Part shown: positions 22,480-30,513 of the stretch, one piece after another
How positions within the stretch are numbered: the stretch's first letter is position 1
How the letters are laid out: each line of letters starts with the position of its first letter
Source of the DNA: Patiria miniata
Lineage: Eukaryota; Echinodermata; Asteroidea; Valvatida; Asterinidae
Reading direction: 5' to 3'
Assembly (NCBI RefSeq): GCF_015706575.1
Contig: NW_024037065.1
Span: 3,782,001-3,846,000 of the forward strand
DNA: 64,000 bases
Program-made: the position numbers and the translations under genes
Notes under the pieces: generated by a model
Seen by the model: only the letters and a program-made list of their open reading frames with translations
The model's database searches: none
Told to the model about the DNA's origin: nothing

Positions 22480-23748
22480 ATGAATGCGTACGGAAAAAAG
22501 CTCAATCCCAGTAGACTATTAAAAATACCCAGATCTATCAAGGGTGAGAGAAAAGAGGTGGTCATTACCCACAATCCCAGTAGTATATCGGCGGGGCAAA
22601 CGCTGAGAGTTAAGTTTCCTCAATTGGGCGTAGACGACGTGATCGTACCCGGCACTTGTAAACTAGCTTTTAGTTTAGAACTCGAAGGTGGAAGCGACGA
22701 CAATAGAACAATTTTTAGCAATTTGGCCAGAAATTTAGCCAGCGAAATCAGCGTCAGGCTTCAAGGTCACGAAATCGTGAGTTATCGTCACGCCGACGTG
22801 TATCACAACTTTAAAGACAATTGGATCAACAGCTCGACAACTCGAAACATGGCGTACTCGGGCATAGAAAAAGAAAACGTGTCTAAACTAAGAATTGGGG
22901 CTGGAGATGCTAACGCGGGCGCCAACAGCGGTAAAGATCAGGCTATCGCGGATGCCTATGGTAACAGATATTGTATTCCCCTAGACATTGACATACTGAC
23001 TTCGCATCACCCTTTTTACCCCAGCGGTTTAAAACAACCTCTGACGTACGAGATAAAGTTTAACGATCACGAAAAAGTAGTCAACAGTTCAGATACGGCG
23101 GCGATGTATTCTATCTCAGACTTGTCTCTCGAATACGAAGTGGTGACCAACAGAGACCTAGCTATCACCATCAGGAATAAACACAAGGGGTTAATGCAAT
23201 ATCTGTTTGATAAAATCCACTCGCTAGAAGTTAGATCCGTCAACAAATCGGACACGCTTTGGAACGTCAGCGTCAATCAACCCATCAGGAGTCTCAAGGG
23301 TATTTTGTTTTTGTTTAAAGATCCCGCGGTCAAAAACCCGCAGCGATTTTACAATCCAAAAATAACCAAAACATCAGTGACCGTAGAAGGTAAACCCAAT
23401 CAACTCTACAGTCAAGGCATGTTTCAGTATCAACACTGGAATGAAATTAGCAAGTTCTTTGGAGACAGCGATACCGAAAGCGGGCGCGGAGTAGCTAAAG
23501 ACTTAAATTTGACGGGTTTTGACCTCGGAGACTACCTAAAAGACAAGTACGGTCTGTGGCTCGATTTTAGAAGTAACGACGACAATTCCGCTCACGGATC
23601 CGGTAGGAAACTCGGAGACGGAGGAGGCATCAACATTCAATTTAACAGAGAAGCCGAAAGTCAAGGTGACCTCACGATGTACGTATTTTTGGTCATGGAT
23701 GCTCAATTGAACTTGGAAGACGGAAATTTTAAATCTCTGTTAAGTTAA
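22480..23748 (+). CDS. Probable Polinton major capsid protein (jelly-roll type)
   Basis: 422 residues with no membrane segment and a beta-rich pattern: an N-terminal basic stretch, then SSISAGQTLRVKFPQLGVDD and VIVPGTCKLAFSLEL, many short alternating strands, and a C-terminal hydrophobic strand LTMYVFLVMDAQLNLEDGNF. It resembles the family often labelled F54H12.2-like, found in Polintons and thought to form the double jelly-roll capsid shell. Position right before the packaging ATPase (1-bp gap) supports a structural role. It is shorter than virophage capsid proteins. CGTATAAATAAA lies directly before the start codon. It looks whole; assignment is by memory of the family, not by search. Confidence 0.7.
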   Translation: MNAYGKKLNPSRLLKIPRSIKGERKEVVITHNPSSISAGQTLRVKFPQLGVDDVIVPGTCKLAFSLELEGGSDDNRTIFSNLARNLASEISVRLQGHEIVSYRHADVYHNFKDNWINSSTTRNMAYSGIEKENVSKLRIGAGDANAGANSGKDQAIADAYGNRYCIPLDIDILTSHHPFYPSGLKQPLTYEIKFNDHEKVVNSSDTAAMYSISDLSLEYEVVTNRDLAITIRNKHKGLMQYLFDKIHSLEVRSVNKSDTLWNVSVNQPIRSLKGILFLFKDPAVKNPQRFYNPKITKTSVTVEGKPNQLYSQGMFQYQHWNEISKFFGDSDTESGRGVAKDLNLTGFDLGDYLKDKYGLWLDFRSNDDNSAHGSGRKLGDGGGINIQFNREAESQGDLTMYVFLVMDAQLNLEDGNFKSLLS

Positions 23749-23749
23749 A

Positions 23750-24355
23750 ATGACACAACCGCATTGCGCTTTAATCGTCGGCAAAACAAATTCGGGTAAA
23801 ACCAAATGGATTTTGGATCTGTTAGAGTCAGACTATAAAAATACATTTGAAGCGATAGTCATCATTTGCCCTACCATATTTAAAAACAAAACGTACATCG
23901 AAAGAAAGTGGATTCAAGCAGATCCCGAGGTATACCTCTGCGATCCGGAATTGTACAAGATGACGCTCAACGAAGCGATCGATTTTTACAGGAAAATATT
24001 CGAAGGTGTTGCCACGCTGTTTATCGTGGACGATTGCTCTTCGGATCAAGAGATTAAATATCGTAAAAAGACGTGTGCTTTAAGCAAGATGGCATTTAGC
24101 GGAAGACACGTCAATCACAGCTGTTGGTTATTGACCCAAAAGTACAACAGCGTTTTAAAAGATTATAGAGAAAACACGGCCTGGTTGGCTTTATTTTACT
24201 GCAAAGATAAAACATCGTTTGATCAAGCGTTAGACGAAAATGACGTCGTACCCATTGAGGAACGAGATTATATAAAACGACGTTTGAGAGATGTGAAATA
24301 TAGTAAATTGGTCGTATACACCGAACCTCCAGTTAGTTACGAGCTACTTGAGTAG
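23750..24355 (+). CDS. ATP: DNA-packaging ATPase (FtsK/HerA, A32-like)
   Basis: 201 residues. The P-loop GKTNSGKT is at residues 11-18; Walker B TLFIVDD at 89-95 is followed by a serine-rich turn. A polar sensor LLTQKYNS at about 127-134 matches A32-type ATPases. The length fits Polinton ATPases, which are expected to pump DNA into capsids. The start codon lies one base after the stop of the capsid gene, so the two are likely expressed together. It looks whole. Confidence 0.94.
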   Translation: MTQPHCALIVGKTNSGKTKWILDLLESDYKNTFEAIVIICPTIFKNKTYIERKWIQADPEVYLCDPELYKMTLNEAIDFYRKIFEGVATLFIVDDCSSDQEIKYRKKTCALSKMAFSGRHVNHSCWLLTQKYNSVLKDYRENTAWLALFYCKDKTSFDQALDENDVVPIEERDYIKRRLRDVKYSKLVVYTEPPVSYELLE

Positions 24356-24461
24356 CTAGGTGAGTAGCAATTAATAACTAGGTGGGTAACAATGAATAAC
24401 TAGGTGGGTAACAATTAATAACTAGGTGAGTAACAATTAATAACTAGGTGAGTAACAACCT
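24356..24461 (+). repeat. Five tandem 22-bp repeats after the ATPase gene
   Basis: The unit CTAGGTGAGTAACAATTAATAA repeats at 24356, 24378, 24400, 24422 and 24444 with few changes. The unit carries stop codons in more than one frame. Its first bases follow the ATPase stop immediately. It could be a transcript-end or regulatory array; GGTGAGTA also resembles a splice donor repeated five times. Confidence 0.9.
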
Positions 24462-24535
24462 ACTCAACAAGCTACACAAGCATTACAATTTGCTGATCAA
24501 CAAACATCAACAAAATTATACTTTGTTGTTAGTAA

Positions 24536-24688
24536 ATGATAGCAATATTCGAGTATTTGCAGTTTTTGGCTATTATCGTCATATCGATTAATTTATCGTT
24601 TTACACCTACGAGTACCTTTGCCTTTGTAACAAAGTTGCAAAAGCCACAACAAAATTAAACTCCTTTCTAATTAAATGGAGGACCTAA
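24536..24688 (+). CDS. Small 50-residue membrane ORF
   Basis: ATG at 24536 opens a frame of 50 codons: MIAIFEYLQFLAIIVISINL, then YTYEYLCLCNKVAKATT and a short basic tail. One hydrophobic helix spans about residues 3-22, with two cysteines just after it. It overlaps the first 13 bases of the next gene in another frame. Small membrane ORFs are common in this element, so it may be real, but nothing beyond hydrophobicity supports it. Confidence 0.35.
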   Translation: MIAIFEYLQFLAIIVISINLSFYTYEYLCLCNKVAKATTKLNSFLIKWRT

Positions 24689-25254
24689 AACTTACTTTAA
24701 CGAACGAACAAGATCACAACGCAGAACATAAAGATCGTTTGTGCGGTGTCGTAGCAGCCGGAAACTCTAGAAAGTACTTGGGAAAGGAATACACCGTTAA
24801 ACATATCGAAGCTCTTGACAGTAAAGAACTCGAAAAGCTGTATCATCTGTACGAAACTAAATTTGGAAATGAAATTGTTAAAACCGTTGGTAAATACACT
24901 TTAAGTCTATTTTCGAGAGTGTTAGCTGTTGTTACACCCGTACAAGTTTTAGGATATAACGTCACTATAGATTCTGAAGAAGAACTCACCAACGACTTGA
25001 GTTCCGATCCTATTATAAGCGCGAGTATGGCTGGTATGTTGAGCGACGTTTGTTACAAGTACGGAACTTTTATATCACCCCTAGTTGCTACGATTATCAC
25101 AACAAAACATTTGAAATTTAATAAACCTAATATAATAAATGGAAGATCAACAAGCAGCGACAGCAACGCCTGCAGCTCAACCAGCAGAGACAGAGACGCC
25201 CCAACCGATAAAAACAACGTCGTCACCGACGGTAACGAGAGTGACCAAGACTAA
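24676..25254 (+). CDS. Polinton 192-residue protein of unknown function
   Basis: Mixed helical protein with two moderately hydrophobic stretches (LSLFSRVLAVVTPVQVLGYN, about 76-95, and GTFISPLVATIITT, about 136-149) and a polar tail rich in Ser, Asp and Asn. I do not recognise a family. Its last 116 bases overlap the next gene in a different frame, and the polar tail is exactly this overlapping part. This suggests that the tail arose by overprinting or that the true protein function lies upstream of it. Confidence 0.8.
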   Translation: MEDLKLTLTNEQDHNAEHKDRLCGVVAAGNSRKYLGKEYTVKHIEALDSKELEKLYHLYETKFGNEIVKTVGKYTLSLFSRVLAVVTPVQVLGYNVTIDSEEELTNDLSSDPIISASMAGMLSDVCYKYGTFISPLVATIITTKHLKFNKPNIINGRSTSSDSNACSSTSRDRDAPTDKNNVVTDGNESDQD

Positions 25255-25522
25255 AAATCCTAAACGAATTCAGCAGGGTAAAGCGTTAGCCGAGCACAAT
25301 AGACAGATGAAATTAAAATTAGCAAAAATGAACGTAACATCGGACGAAGCTACGAGCTCACCAGACTACAACTCTTGGGCGATGTGGGGAGCTATAGCGT
25401 CTATAATAGGAGTGGGGCTGCTGGTACTAAAAAGTAAGGTGACTGCGCCGGTAGTACAGCCAGTGCCGGTAGTCACGCAACCCACTACACCCATCGCCCC
25501 CAAAACGCTAGACATGGAATAA
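25139..25522 (+). CDS. Polinton 127-residue single-pass membrane protein
   Basis: An Ala/Pro/Thr-rich N-terminus is followed by a basic segment RVTKTKNPKRIQQGKALAEH, then one membrane helix (MWGAIASIIGVGLLVL, about 83-98) and a Pro/Val/Thr tail. Small proteins with a KNP-R--GK-LAEHN basic motif before a membrane segment recur in Polintons as I recall them. A virion or DNA-binding role is possible, but unproven. It begins inside the preceding gene (overlap 25139-25254) after TAATATAATAA. Confidence 0.8.
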   Translation: MEDQQAATATPAAQPAETETPQPIKTTSSPTVTRVTKTKNPKRIQQGKALAEHNRQMKLKLAKMNVTSDEATSSPDYNSWAMWGAIASIIGVGLLVLKSKVTAPVVQPVPVVTQPTTPIAPKTLDME

Positions 25523-25554
25523 ACAGCAATTTAAAAATTGTTATATTAAAAACG

Positions 25555-25797
25555 ATGAGTAACTTTGACACAAACGGAATAGCTAATACGATTTATCACG
25601 GAGCCGTCATATCGGGTCTGGTGATGGGATACGCCATGGTAGGAGCTAAACTACTCAAAATAAAAGCGCCGGATTTAAGCAAACTAAGCGTAGAAGATGC
25701 GGCTAAATTGACGGGCATTATAAGTGGAGCTCTGGCCACGCAAAATTGGTTGGTGACCCAGGGTATACTACCGGGCAGTATAATGAAAACGGCATAA
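25555..25797 (+). CDS. Polinton 80-residue small membrane protein
   Basis: The N-terminal half is hydrophobic (YHGAVISGLVMGYAMVGAKLL, about 14-34) and is followed by KAPDLSKLSVEDAAKLTGI and another weakly hydrophobic stretch to GILPGSIM. Similar short proteins accompany capsid genes in invertebrate Polintons; function unknown. TTATATTAAAAAC directly precedes the start codon and matches the motif before three other genes of this element. Confidence 0.8.
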   Translation: MSNFDTNGIANTIYHGAVISGLVMGYAMVGAKLLKIKAPDLSKLSVEDAAKLTGIISGALATQNWLVTQGILPGSIMKTA

Positions 25798-25819
25798 TTT
25801 AAATAGGTTTATTAAATAA

Positions 25820-27046
25820 ATGGATGGAGGATTTGAGATAGATCCAGACTACGAAAGAACAGATGATTACGACGATGATGATGATGTAGCAGAGACCAAT
25901 CTGGATTGGGACGATTTTGATACTCCTGATACACCGGTAGACACAGAAAGCGTCCTCGGCACGGGAACAATAAGCAGATTATCTATAGAACTAATAAAAG
26001 AAGATGTTGATTCATTTTACAAACAAAATAATATAGACCCCAACGATTTTGAAATTGGTAAAGACAGAAATCTATACGTTAAAACATATAAAGGTCGAGA
26101 ACCATTATCTTATAGACGAGGTGGTCAAAGAATATATTACAAATTAAGTACCTTACAAAATAAATATGGTACCGCATTTATTCGCGACACCCTCAAAATC
26201 GCTGACTATAAACCAACACTACTTGCCAAACTAAAAGATAAACTCGAAAAAGTACAACCCGAGAGTATCCCCTTGACAGAACTACCCAGAGCCACCGATG
26301 AGGTAACCGAGATTATAGACGATTTACAACGCGACACCAGCGCTCAAACGGAAGGATTAAATTACAGAGAACTCCAGGGTTTAGACAAAAGTCTTCAGAC
26401 GTTGAGAGGTAACCTAGAACTTAATTTAGCGCGTCTCACAGAACTAGACCAAGAGATATTTGATGCCGAACATGAATTAGGTGATCATAGGATCAGCGAA
26501 GAAGAACGACGAGAGTTAAACGATAAATTGAGCGACTTAGACGCTGAAAGATCCGCCAGATTAGAAGCCGCAAAAGCCAACGAACGAGGACTCAAAAGTC
26601 AGATCGCTAGAATCAAAGAAACGATTAATAAAATTTTAGGCGACGACACGACTCTGGCGGAAAAGATTAGAACTCTGTTTAGAGAACAAGGTGTGACCGT
26701 AGTGAGTATTTTAGCCGCTTTGAGTTTAGCCATCAGCACGATAGTGAGTAACATCGTCGCTAGCGTGAGAGGTGTGGGTGCCCCAACCGCGCCATCGCCA
26801 ACACCAACACCAACACCAAAAGGCGGTATCAAAGAGTGGATTTCAAAACAACTCGCTAATTTTGCATCTGCTCTTCAAAAACTCGGAGTGAGCGCGTTGG
26901 GTGCTCTGCCGGGTATCATAGGCAGCGTACTAAGTTGGATATTTAACGCGCTGAGTAAGTCCGTATCGTGGTTGGCCGAACACGTGTGGGCTTTGTTTTT
27001 GGGTGTGGGAGCCTTGGTGTTTGCGTACCTGCAAAAACGATGGTAG
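25820..27046 (+). CDS. Polinton 408-residue coiled-coil/membrane protein
   Basis: The first 50 residues are very acidic (DDYDDDDD). A globular part at about 55-150 is followed by a long charged coiled coil (about 165-280, with NLARLTELDQEIFDAEHEL and DKLSDLDAERSARLEAAKAN). Then come a hydrophobic segment (about 294-316), a Pro-Thr hinge (SPTPTPTPK, about 324-333) and further hydrophobic or amphipathic segments, with the last helix (VWALFLGVGALVFAYLQ) at the C-terminus. I recall this REQGVT...membrane arrangement in other invertebrate Polintons but know no function. It converges on the 479-residue gene, with a perfect hairpin between them. Confidence 0.85.
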   Translation: MDGGFEIDPDYERTDDYDDDDDVAETNLDWDDFDTPDTPVDTESVLGTGTISRLSIELIKEDVDSFYKQNNIDPNDFEIGKDRNLYVKTYKGREPLSYRRGGQRIYYKLSTLQNKYGTAFIRDTLKIADYKPTLLAKLKDKLEKVQPESIPLTELPRATDEVTEIIDDLQRDTSAQTEGLNYRELQGLDKSLQTLRGNLELNLARLTELDQEIFDAEHELGDHRISEEERRELNDKLSDLDAERSARLEAAKANERGLKSQIARIKETINKILGDDTTLAEKIRTLFREQGVTVVSILAALSLAISTIVSNIVASVRGVGAPTAPSPTPTPTPKGGIKEWISKQLANFASALQKLGVSALGALPGIIGSVLSWIFNALSKSVSWLAEHVWALFLGVGALVFAYLQKRW

Positions 27047-27070
27047 TAATAGTTGTAATCAAGTTTAAAC

Positions 27071-27119
27071 AAAAAAAATAAGCCTTACCAGCACAAAGTT
27101 GGTAAGGCTTATTTTTTTT
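27071..27119. terminator. Perfect 20-bp-arm hairpin between convergent Polinton genes
   Basis: AAAAAAAATAAGCCTTACCA at 27071-27090 pairs perfectly with 27100-27119, leaving a 9-base loop. It lies 25 bp after the stop of the 408-residue gene and 20 bp after the stop of the oppositely oriented 479-residue gene. A GC stem flanked by A and T runs reads the same from both sides, so it is well placed to end both transcripts. AATAAG near the stem is close to a polyadenylation signal. Confidence 0.85.
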
Positions 27120-27138
27120 GGTGAGATTAGAGTGTGAC

Positions 27139-28578
27139 TTATCGCGTTGCCTCGTAAGCTAAAATACCCATGCCAACGATAGCTAATATTCCTACCGTCA
27201 ACGATAATTTTTCGTCTTGGTGAGTTTGTAGTTTCGTGGGTTCTTGGGTTAAAACTGTAGGTGTTGGTGTTGGTGATGGTGATGGTGTTGGTGTTGGTGT
27301 TGGTGTTGGTGTTGGTGATACAACATCGGTCATAGGCTCTGGGGGTGTTGGTGGCGCGACGTCATCGGTGTCATCAAAAGAGTCGTCCGGTTGAGGTTGT
27401 GAGTTTAAATCTGGCACCAAACCAGTTTTCATAATCTGGGTAGCGATTTGAAGATTGTTGTTATAGCCGTCGTGCGTTCCAACCCTCAAGTTCATATCCG
27501 ATGGAATTAAATACAACCCCGGTTTCACGACAAAATTTAAAGGCGTTCTGGCATACTGCAAAGAGTCTTGAAATTGATTGATACTCGTTTCCATGTCGTC
27601 TACTGCATTGATGATATCTTCAACGATGACGTTAAATTGTCTCTGAGCGTCTAATCCGGTGCCTGGTGATAATACGCTCGTTTTTGTTTGAGCCTGCGCA
27701 CCGAGTAAAGCGTACACGTAAGATCTGATCGATTCGTTGATCTTTATGATTCCCGCGGGGGTAAACGAACTCTTGGCGGGTATAAAATCTAACCAAGCCT
27801 TTTGTACCGATTCATTTTGTTCGATAAAGGCTACGGTATAATCGCTGTAACGCCCCGAACCCTTGGGTGGATCGTCCAGACCAAACCCCATTTTAGTTCC
27901 ACTCATCATATCTTTACGATACTCACTATACTCGAGATTAAGGTCGGTTGTATCATAATCGTTTCCGGGTACGGGTACGTAAGACGTGTCCCAGTAATAA
28001 GCTATACCTAAACCGTTAGAGTTTGTGTCTCTCGTCTGTTTAAAAGATTTATTTTGATCGATGCCAAACAACAAAGAGGTATCGGTAAATGCTCTGAGAT
28101 TATAACTGTTGTCTAGAGCTTTAAATGCGTCATCTCCCGGTAAAGGAGCGGCAAAGTCGTACAGGATCTTTCTAACCGTAAAATATAAATGAAAGTTAAG
28201 GATGGCCCAAACGTAACGGTTGCTCGCGTTTAAAAGATCGAATCCAACACCGCAGCCCGTAGTAGCGCAGTAGATCGCAAAATTTAACTGATTTTGATAA
28301 AACGACATGGGGTGTGATTTCCAACGATCTACATCCTCATCCGTTGTGATGCGAGGCAATTTATAGTCTGAGGTTAAGTCGGGGAACAAGGTTAAAAACC
28401 CGTTGGTATTATTAACTATAACTTCCAGTTCACTGGGTTTAGTGCTGTTTAAAAACTTTGCTTGGGGTGCAGCTTGATGCTTTAGCTCGGTTGCCTTGGC
28501 TACATTTTGATTTACTTGTTTCGTTACCTGATCGGCTATCGATTGTATCTGCTTTTTTAACGACTTAAAATCACTCAT
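27139..28578 (-). CDS. Polinton 479-residue tail-anchored surface protein candidate
   Basis: Minus-strand gene. The N-terminus is a helical segment (KSLKKQIQSIADQVTKQVNQ), followed by a globular region of about 370 residues. Then come an acidic stretch, a Pro-Thr-Ser repeat (about 418-447) and one C-terminal membrane helix (LTVGILAIVGMGILAY). A stalk-like Pro-Thr hinge before a membrane anchor would suit a spike or receptor-binding protein, but this is inference; I do not recognise the globular domain. It shares a 41-bp intergenic region with the divergent 393-residue gene. TTTTTATATTAAAA lies 15-28 bp upstream of its start. Confidence 0.85.
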   Translation of the reverse strand: MSDFKSLKKQIQSIADQVTKQVNQNVAKATELKHQAAPQAKFLNSTKPSELEVIVNNTNGFLTLFPDLTSDYKLPRITTDEDVDRWKSHPMSFYQNQLNFAIYCATTGCGVGFDLLNASNRYVWAILNFHLYFTVRKILYDFAAPLPGDDAFKALDNSYNLRAFTDTSLLFGIDQNKSFKQTRDTNSNGLGIAYYWDTSYVPVPGNDYDTTDLNLEYSEYRKDMMSGTKMGFGLDDPPKGSGRYSDYTVAFIEQNESVQKAWLDFIPAKSSFTPAGIIKINESIRSYVYALLGAQAQTKTSVLSPGTGLDAQRQFNVIVEDIINAVDDMETSINQFQDSLQYARTPLNFVVKPGLYLIPSDMNLRVGTHDGYNNNLQIATQIMKTGLVPDLNSQPQPDDSFDDTDDVAPPTPPEPMTDVVSPTPTPTPTPTPSPSPTPTPTVLTQEPTKLQTHQDEKLSLTVGILAIVGMGILAYEATR

Positions 28579-28619
28579 TATTTTAGTTTCAGTTTTAATA
28601 TAAAAAGACTTTAAAATAA
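28579..28619. promoter_or_regulatory. Bidirectional AT-rich promoter between divergent capsid-region genes
   Basis: Only 41 bp separate the starts of the 479-residue gene (minus) and the 393-residue gene (plus). The gap contains TTTTTATATTAAAA on the minus strand (28593-28606) and ACTTTAAAATAA on the plus strand next to the ATG. The same core occurs before the integrase, the 80-residue and the 215-residue genes. Confidence 0.6.
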
Positions 28620-29801
28620 ATGCATTCGTTTCACTTGTTTCAAAATGAGCAGACGTTTAAATTAGAAGACGTCGTAGATAATTTAAACGGTCAAAAATCT
28701 GTACGCGTAAAAAGGCTAATGTTTAACCCCGGATATTTTAATATTTCCAGCGCCACGGAGATTGATTGGTTTACGCAAATAGATGGGAGACCCGCGTTTA
28801 CCACAGATAAACCTCCCCCCATACCCGCGGAGTTTCTTTCAGATGTACACATAAGAACGCCAGATAGAGATTTTATAGAGCGATTGTTACCCGATATACC
28901 ATACCACTTTTTAATTAACGATGAAAATGTTTTACAAAAAACTATAAACGATCTTATAAAAGCGTACGAAGACGATAGACTAGAATCCGTTTTAGAATCA
29001 AACAAAAGAAAAAGAGCTATTATAGCTGAACGGCGAGGGTTGATTTTAGCCGCCATGTCTTCAGAAATACCAAAAACTGAATTAGAACTTAATACGCTTC
29101 AATCTTTAGTAAGATTATTATATGTTAGAGAAAGAAAAATCTTTGAAGGTGAGGAATTGGCTTCAAAGTTTATTGAAGGAGAAATGGGTGCGAGCGAGTT
29201 GAGCGAGTTGAGAGATAGTAGGGAAGCAGGGGTAATTATAAGGGGAAGTCTTATCGTGACGGGTGAGGATTTAGATTTTATTCCTCCGAGTCATTTAGCG
29301 CCGTTGCCACTCGGAGTCACCGGTTCGGTCATCATAGCACCGGGGTGGTACGACGTCGATTGGTTCGATTTCATTTTAAATTCTATACCCGGGGTAAGTT
29401 TTCGAATATTTAGAGAATCTAAAAAGGTGACATTGGTGATAACCGACGTAAATCTCAAATTACGCTTGAACAGAGAAGTATCTCGATTACTCAATTTACC
29501 CAAAGGAAGACTGGTACCCAAAGTGGTGTATACGGGGTCTTACGACGTTAATCCGTTTAAATTTTTGTTTATTCGCTGCCCGCAAATAAGTACGAGTGAA
29601 AACTTTTTTAATGGTCGTCCTTCTGACATCTTAAAAATCGTACCCGTGGCTACGCGCAAACCCGATATTGATAGAGCCGAGGGATTCAAAAATCTTAAAA
29701 ACGGTATAATCGACAAACTGACATTTTCTATCAGCGGTGAAAAAGGACAGGTATTCAACAACAAGGGTGAGGGTATCATTATCGAGTTGGAGATCTTTTA
29801 A
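28620..29801 (+). CDS. Probable Polinton minor capsid (penton-type) protein
   Basis: 393 residues. A mostly polar N-terminal half includes a charged helical segment (about 100-200). A beta-rich C-terminal half begins near GVIIRGSLIVTGEDLDF. The end (IIDKLTFSISGEKGQVFN then EGIIIELEIF) has the strand-turn-strand pattern with a G-x-x-I-x-I-x-L-x-I finish typical of jelly-roll capsid proteins. Position within the structural block fits a minor capsid protein. The family assignment is inference from pattern, less sure than for the major capsid gene. It looks whole. Confidence 0.6.
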   Translation: MHSFHLFQNEQTFKLEDVVDNLNGQKSVRVKRLMFNPGYFNISSATEIDWFTQIDGRPAFTTDKPPPIPAEFLSDVHIRTPDRDFIERLLPDIPYHFLINDENVLQKTINDLIKAYEDDRLESVLESNKRKRAIIAERRGLILAAMSSEIPKTELELNTLQSLVRLLYVRERKIFEGEELASKFIEGEMGASELSELRDSREAGVIIRGSLIVTGEDLDFIPPSHLAPLPLGVTGSVIIAPGWYDVDWFDFILNSIPGVSFRIFRESKKVTLVITDVNLKLRLNREVSRLLNLPKGRLVPKVVYTGSYDVNPFKFLFIRCPQISTSENFFNGRPSDILKIVPVATRKPDIDRAEGFKNLKNGIIDKLTFSISGEKGQVFNNKGEGIIIELEIF

Positions 29802-29837
29802 TTTTAAAATCTTTTTATATTAAAAACATGATTGTAG

Positions 29838-30485
29838 ATGGTAAAGGCGTTATACCCCGATATTTCTGGAGATGTACTCCGATTAAATAGTAACGAAGAA
29901 ACAAAAGTGTACAGACTTAAAAAGATTGAAGAGATTCGATCTTTAATCTTGAAAGAGAGAGACCACCGAGAGCGCACTTATAAAAAAATAAAGAGAGTGA
30001 TCGACACTATTAATTACGTAGAGATAGGATTAGAAGGATTGGGGGCTATAGCGGGGGCTGTCAGTATTCCCGCTCTCTTGGGTGTTATATCAGCCCCCGT
30101 TGGATTGGTGCTAGAAGGAACGTTTATAGGCGCTTTTGGTGTAGATATTCTGCTTAGAATCGCGTCTAAGCGATTATCCGCCAAGCTGAAAAAGCACGAC
30201 CAGATTAAAATATTAGCAGACTCCAAACTTAACACGATTGAAGAATACGTGTCTCAAGCCATCAACGACGGAGATATATCGCACGAAGAGTTTATATTGA
30301 TTACGAGAGAGCTCGCAAAATTTAACGAGCTTAAACAAAAAATTAGAACAAAGACCAGCACAAAGCTTCAAAAAATTAAAAACGATACAGACTTTGAAAA
30401 AGAAGTTAAAAAACGGGTAGACGAACGGCTGGCAAAAGAAAAAAAATCTCTTATCGAAAAACTTACAAGTTCAAATTCTCGGTAA
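29838..30485 (+). CDS. Polinton 215-residue protein with hydrophobic core
   Basis: A charged N-terminal part is followed by a long hydrophobic region (VEIGLEGLGAIAGAVSIPAL to GTFIGAFGVDILLRIA, about 57-106) able to form a membrane hairpin. A charged helical C-terminal half follows, with KHDQIKILADSKLNTIEEYV and DGDISHEEFILITREL. I recall this arrangement as one of the most frequent small genes in invertebrate Polintons; function unknown. TTTTTATATTAAAAAC lies just upstream. A first ATG at 29828 opens a 20-codon frame in another phase, so scanning past it may occur. Confidence 0.85.
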   Translation: MVKALYPDISGDVLRLNSNEETKVYRLKKIEEIRSLILKERDHRERTYKKIKRVIDTINYVEIGLEGLGAIAGAVSIPALLGVISAPVGLVLEGTFIGAFGVDILLRIASKRLSAKLKKHDQIKILADSKLNTIEEYVSQAINDGDISHEEFILITRELAKFNELKQKIRTKTSTKLQKIKNDTDFEKEVKKRVDERLAKEKKSLIEKLTSSNSR

Positions 30486-30513
30486 ATAAACATTATGAAA
30501 GCGATCCACCGAG

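Noticed and set aside
24676-25254. Adenain-like protease of the Polinton
   Set aside because: No His-Asp/Glu-Cys arrangement of the C48/adenain type is visible in this or any other frame of the element.
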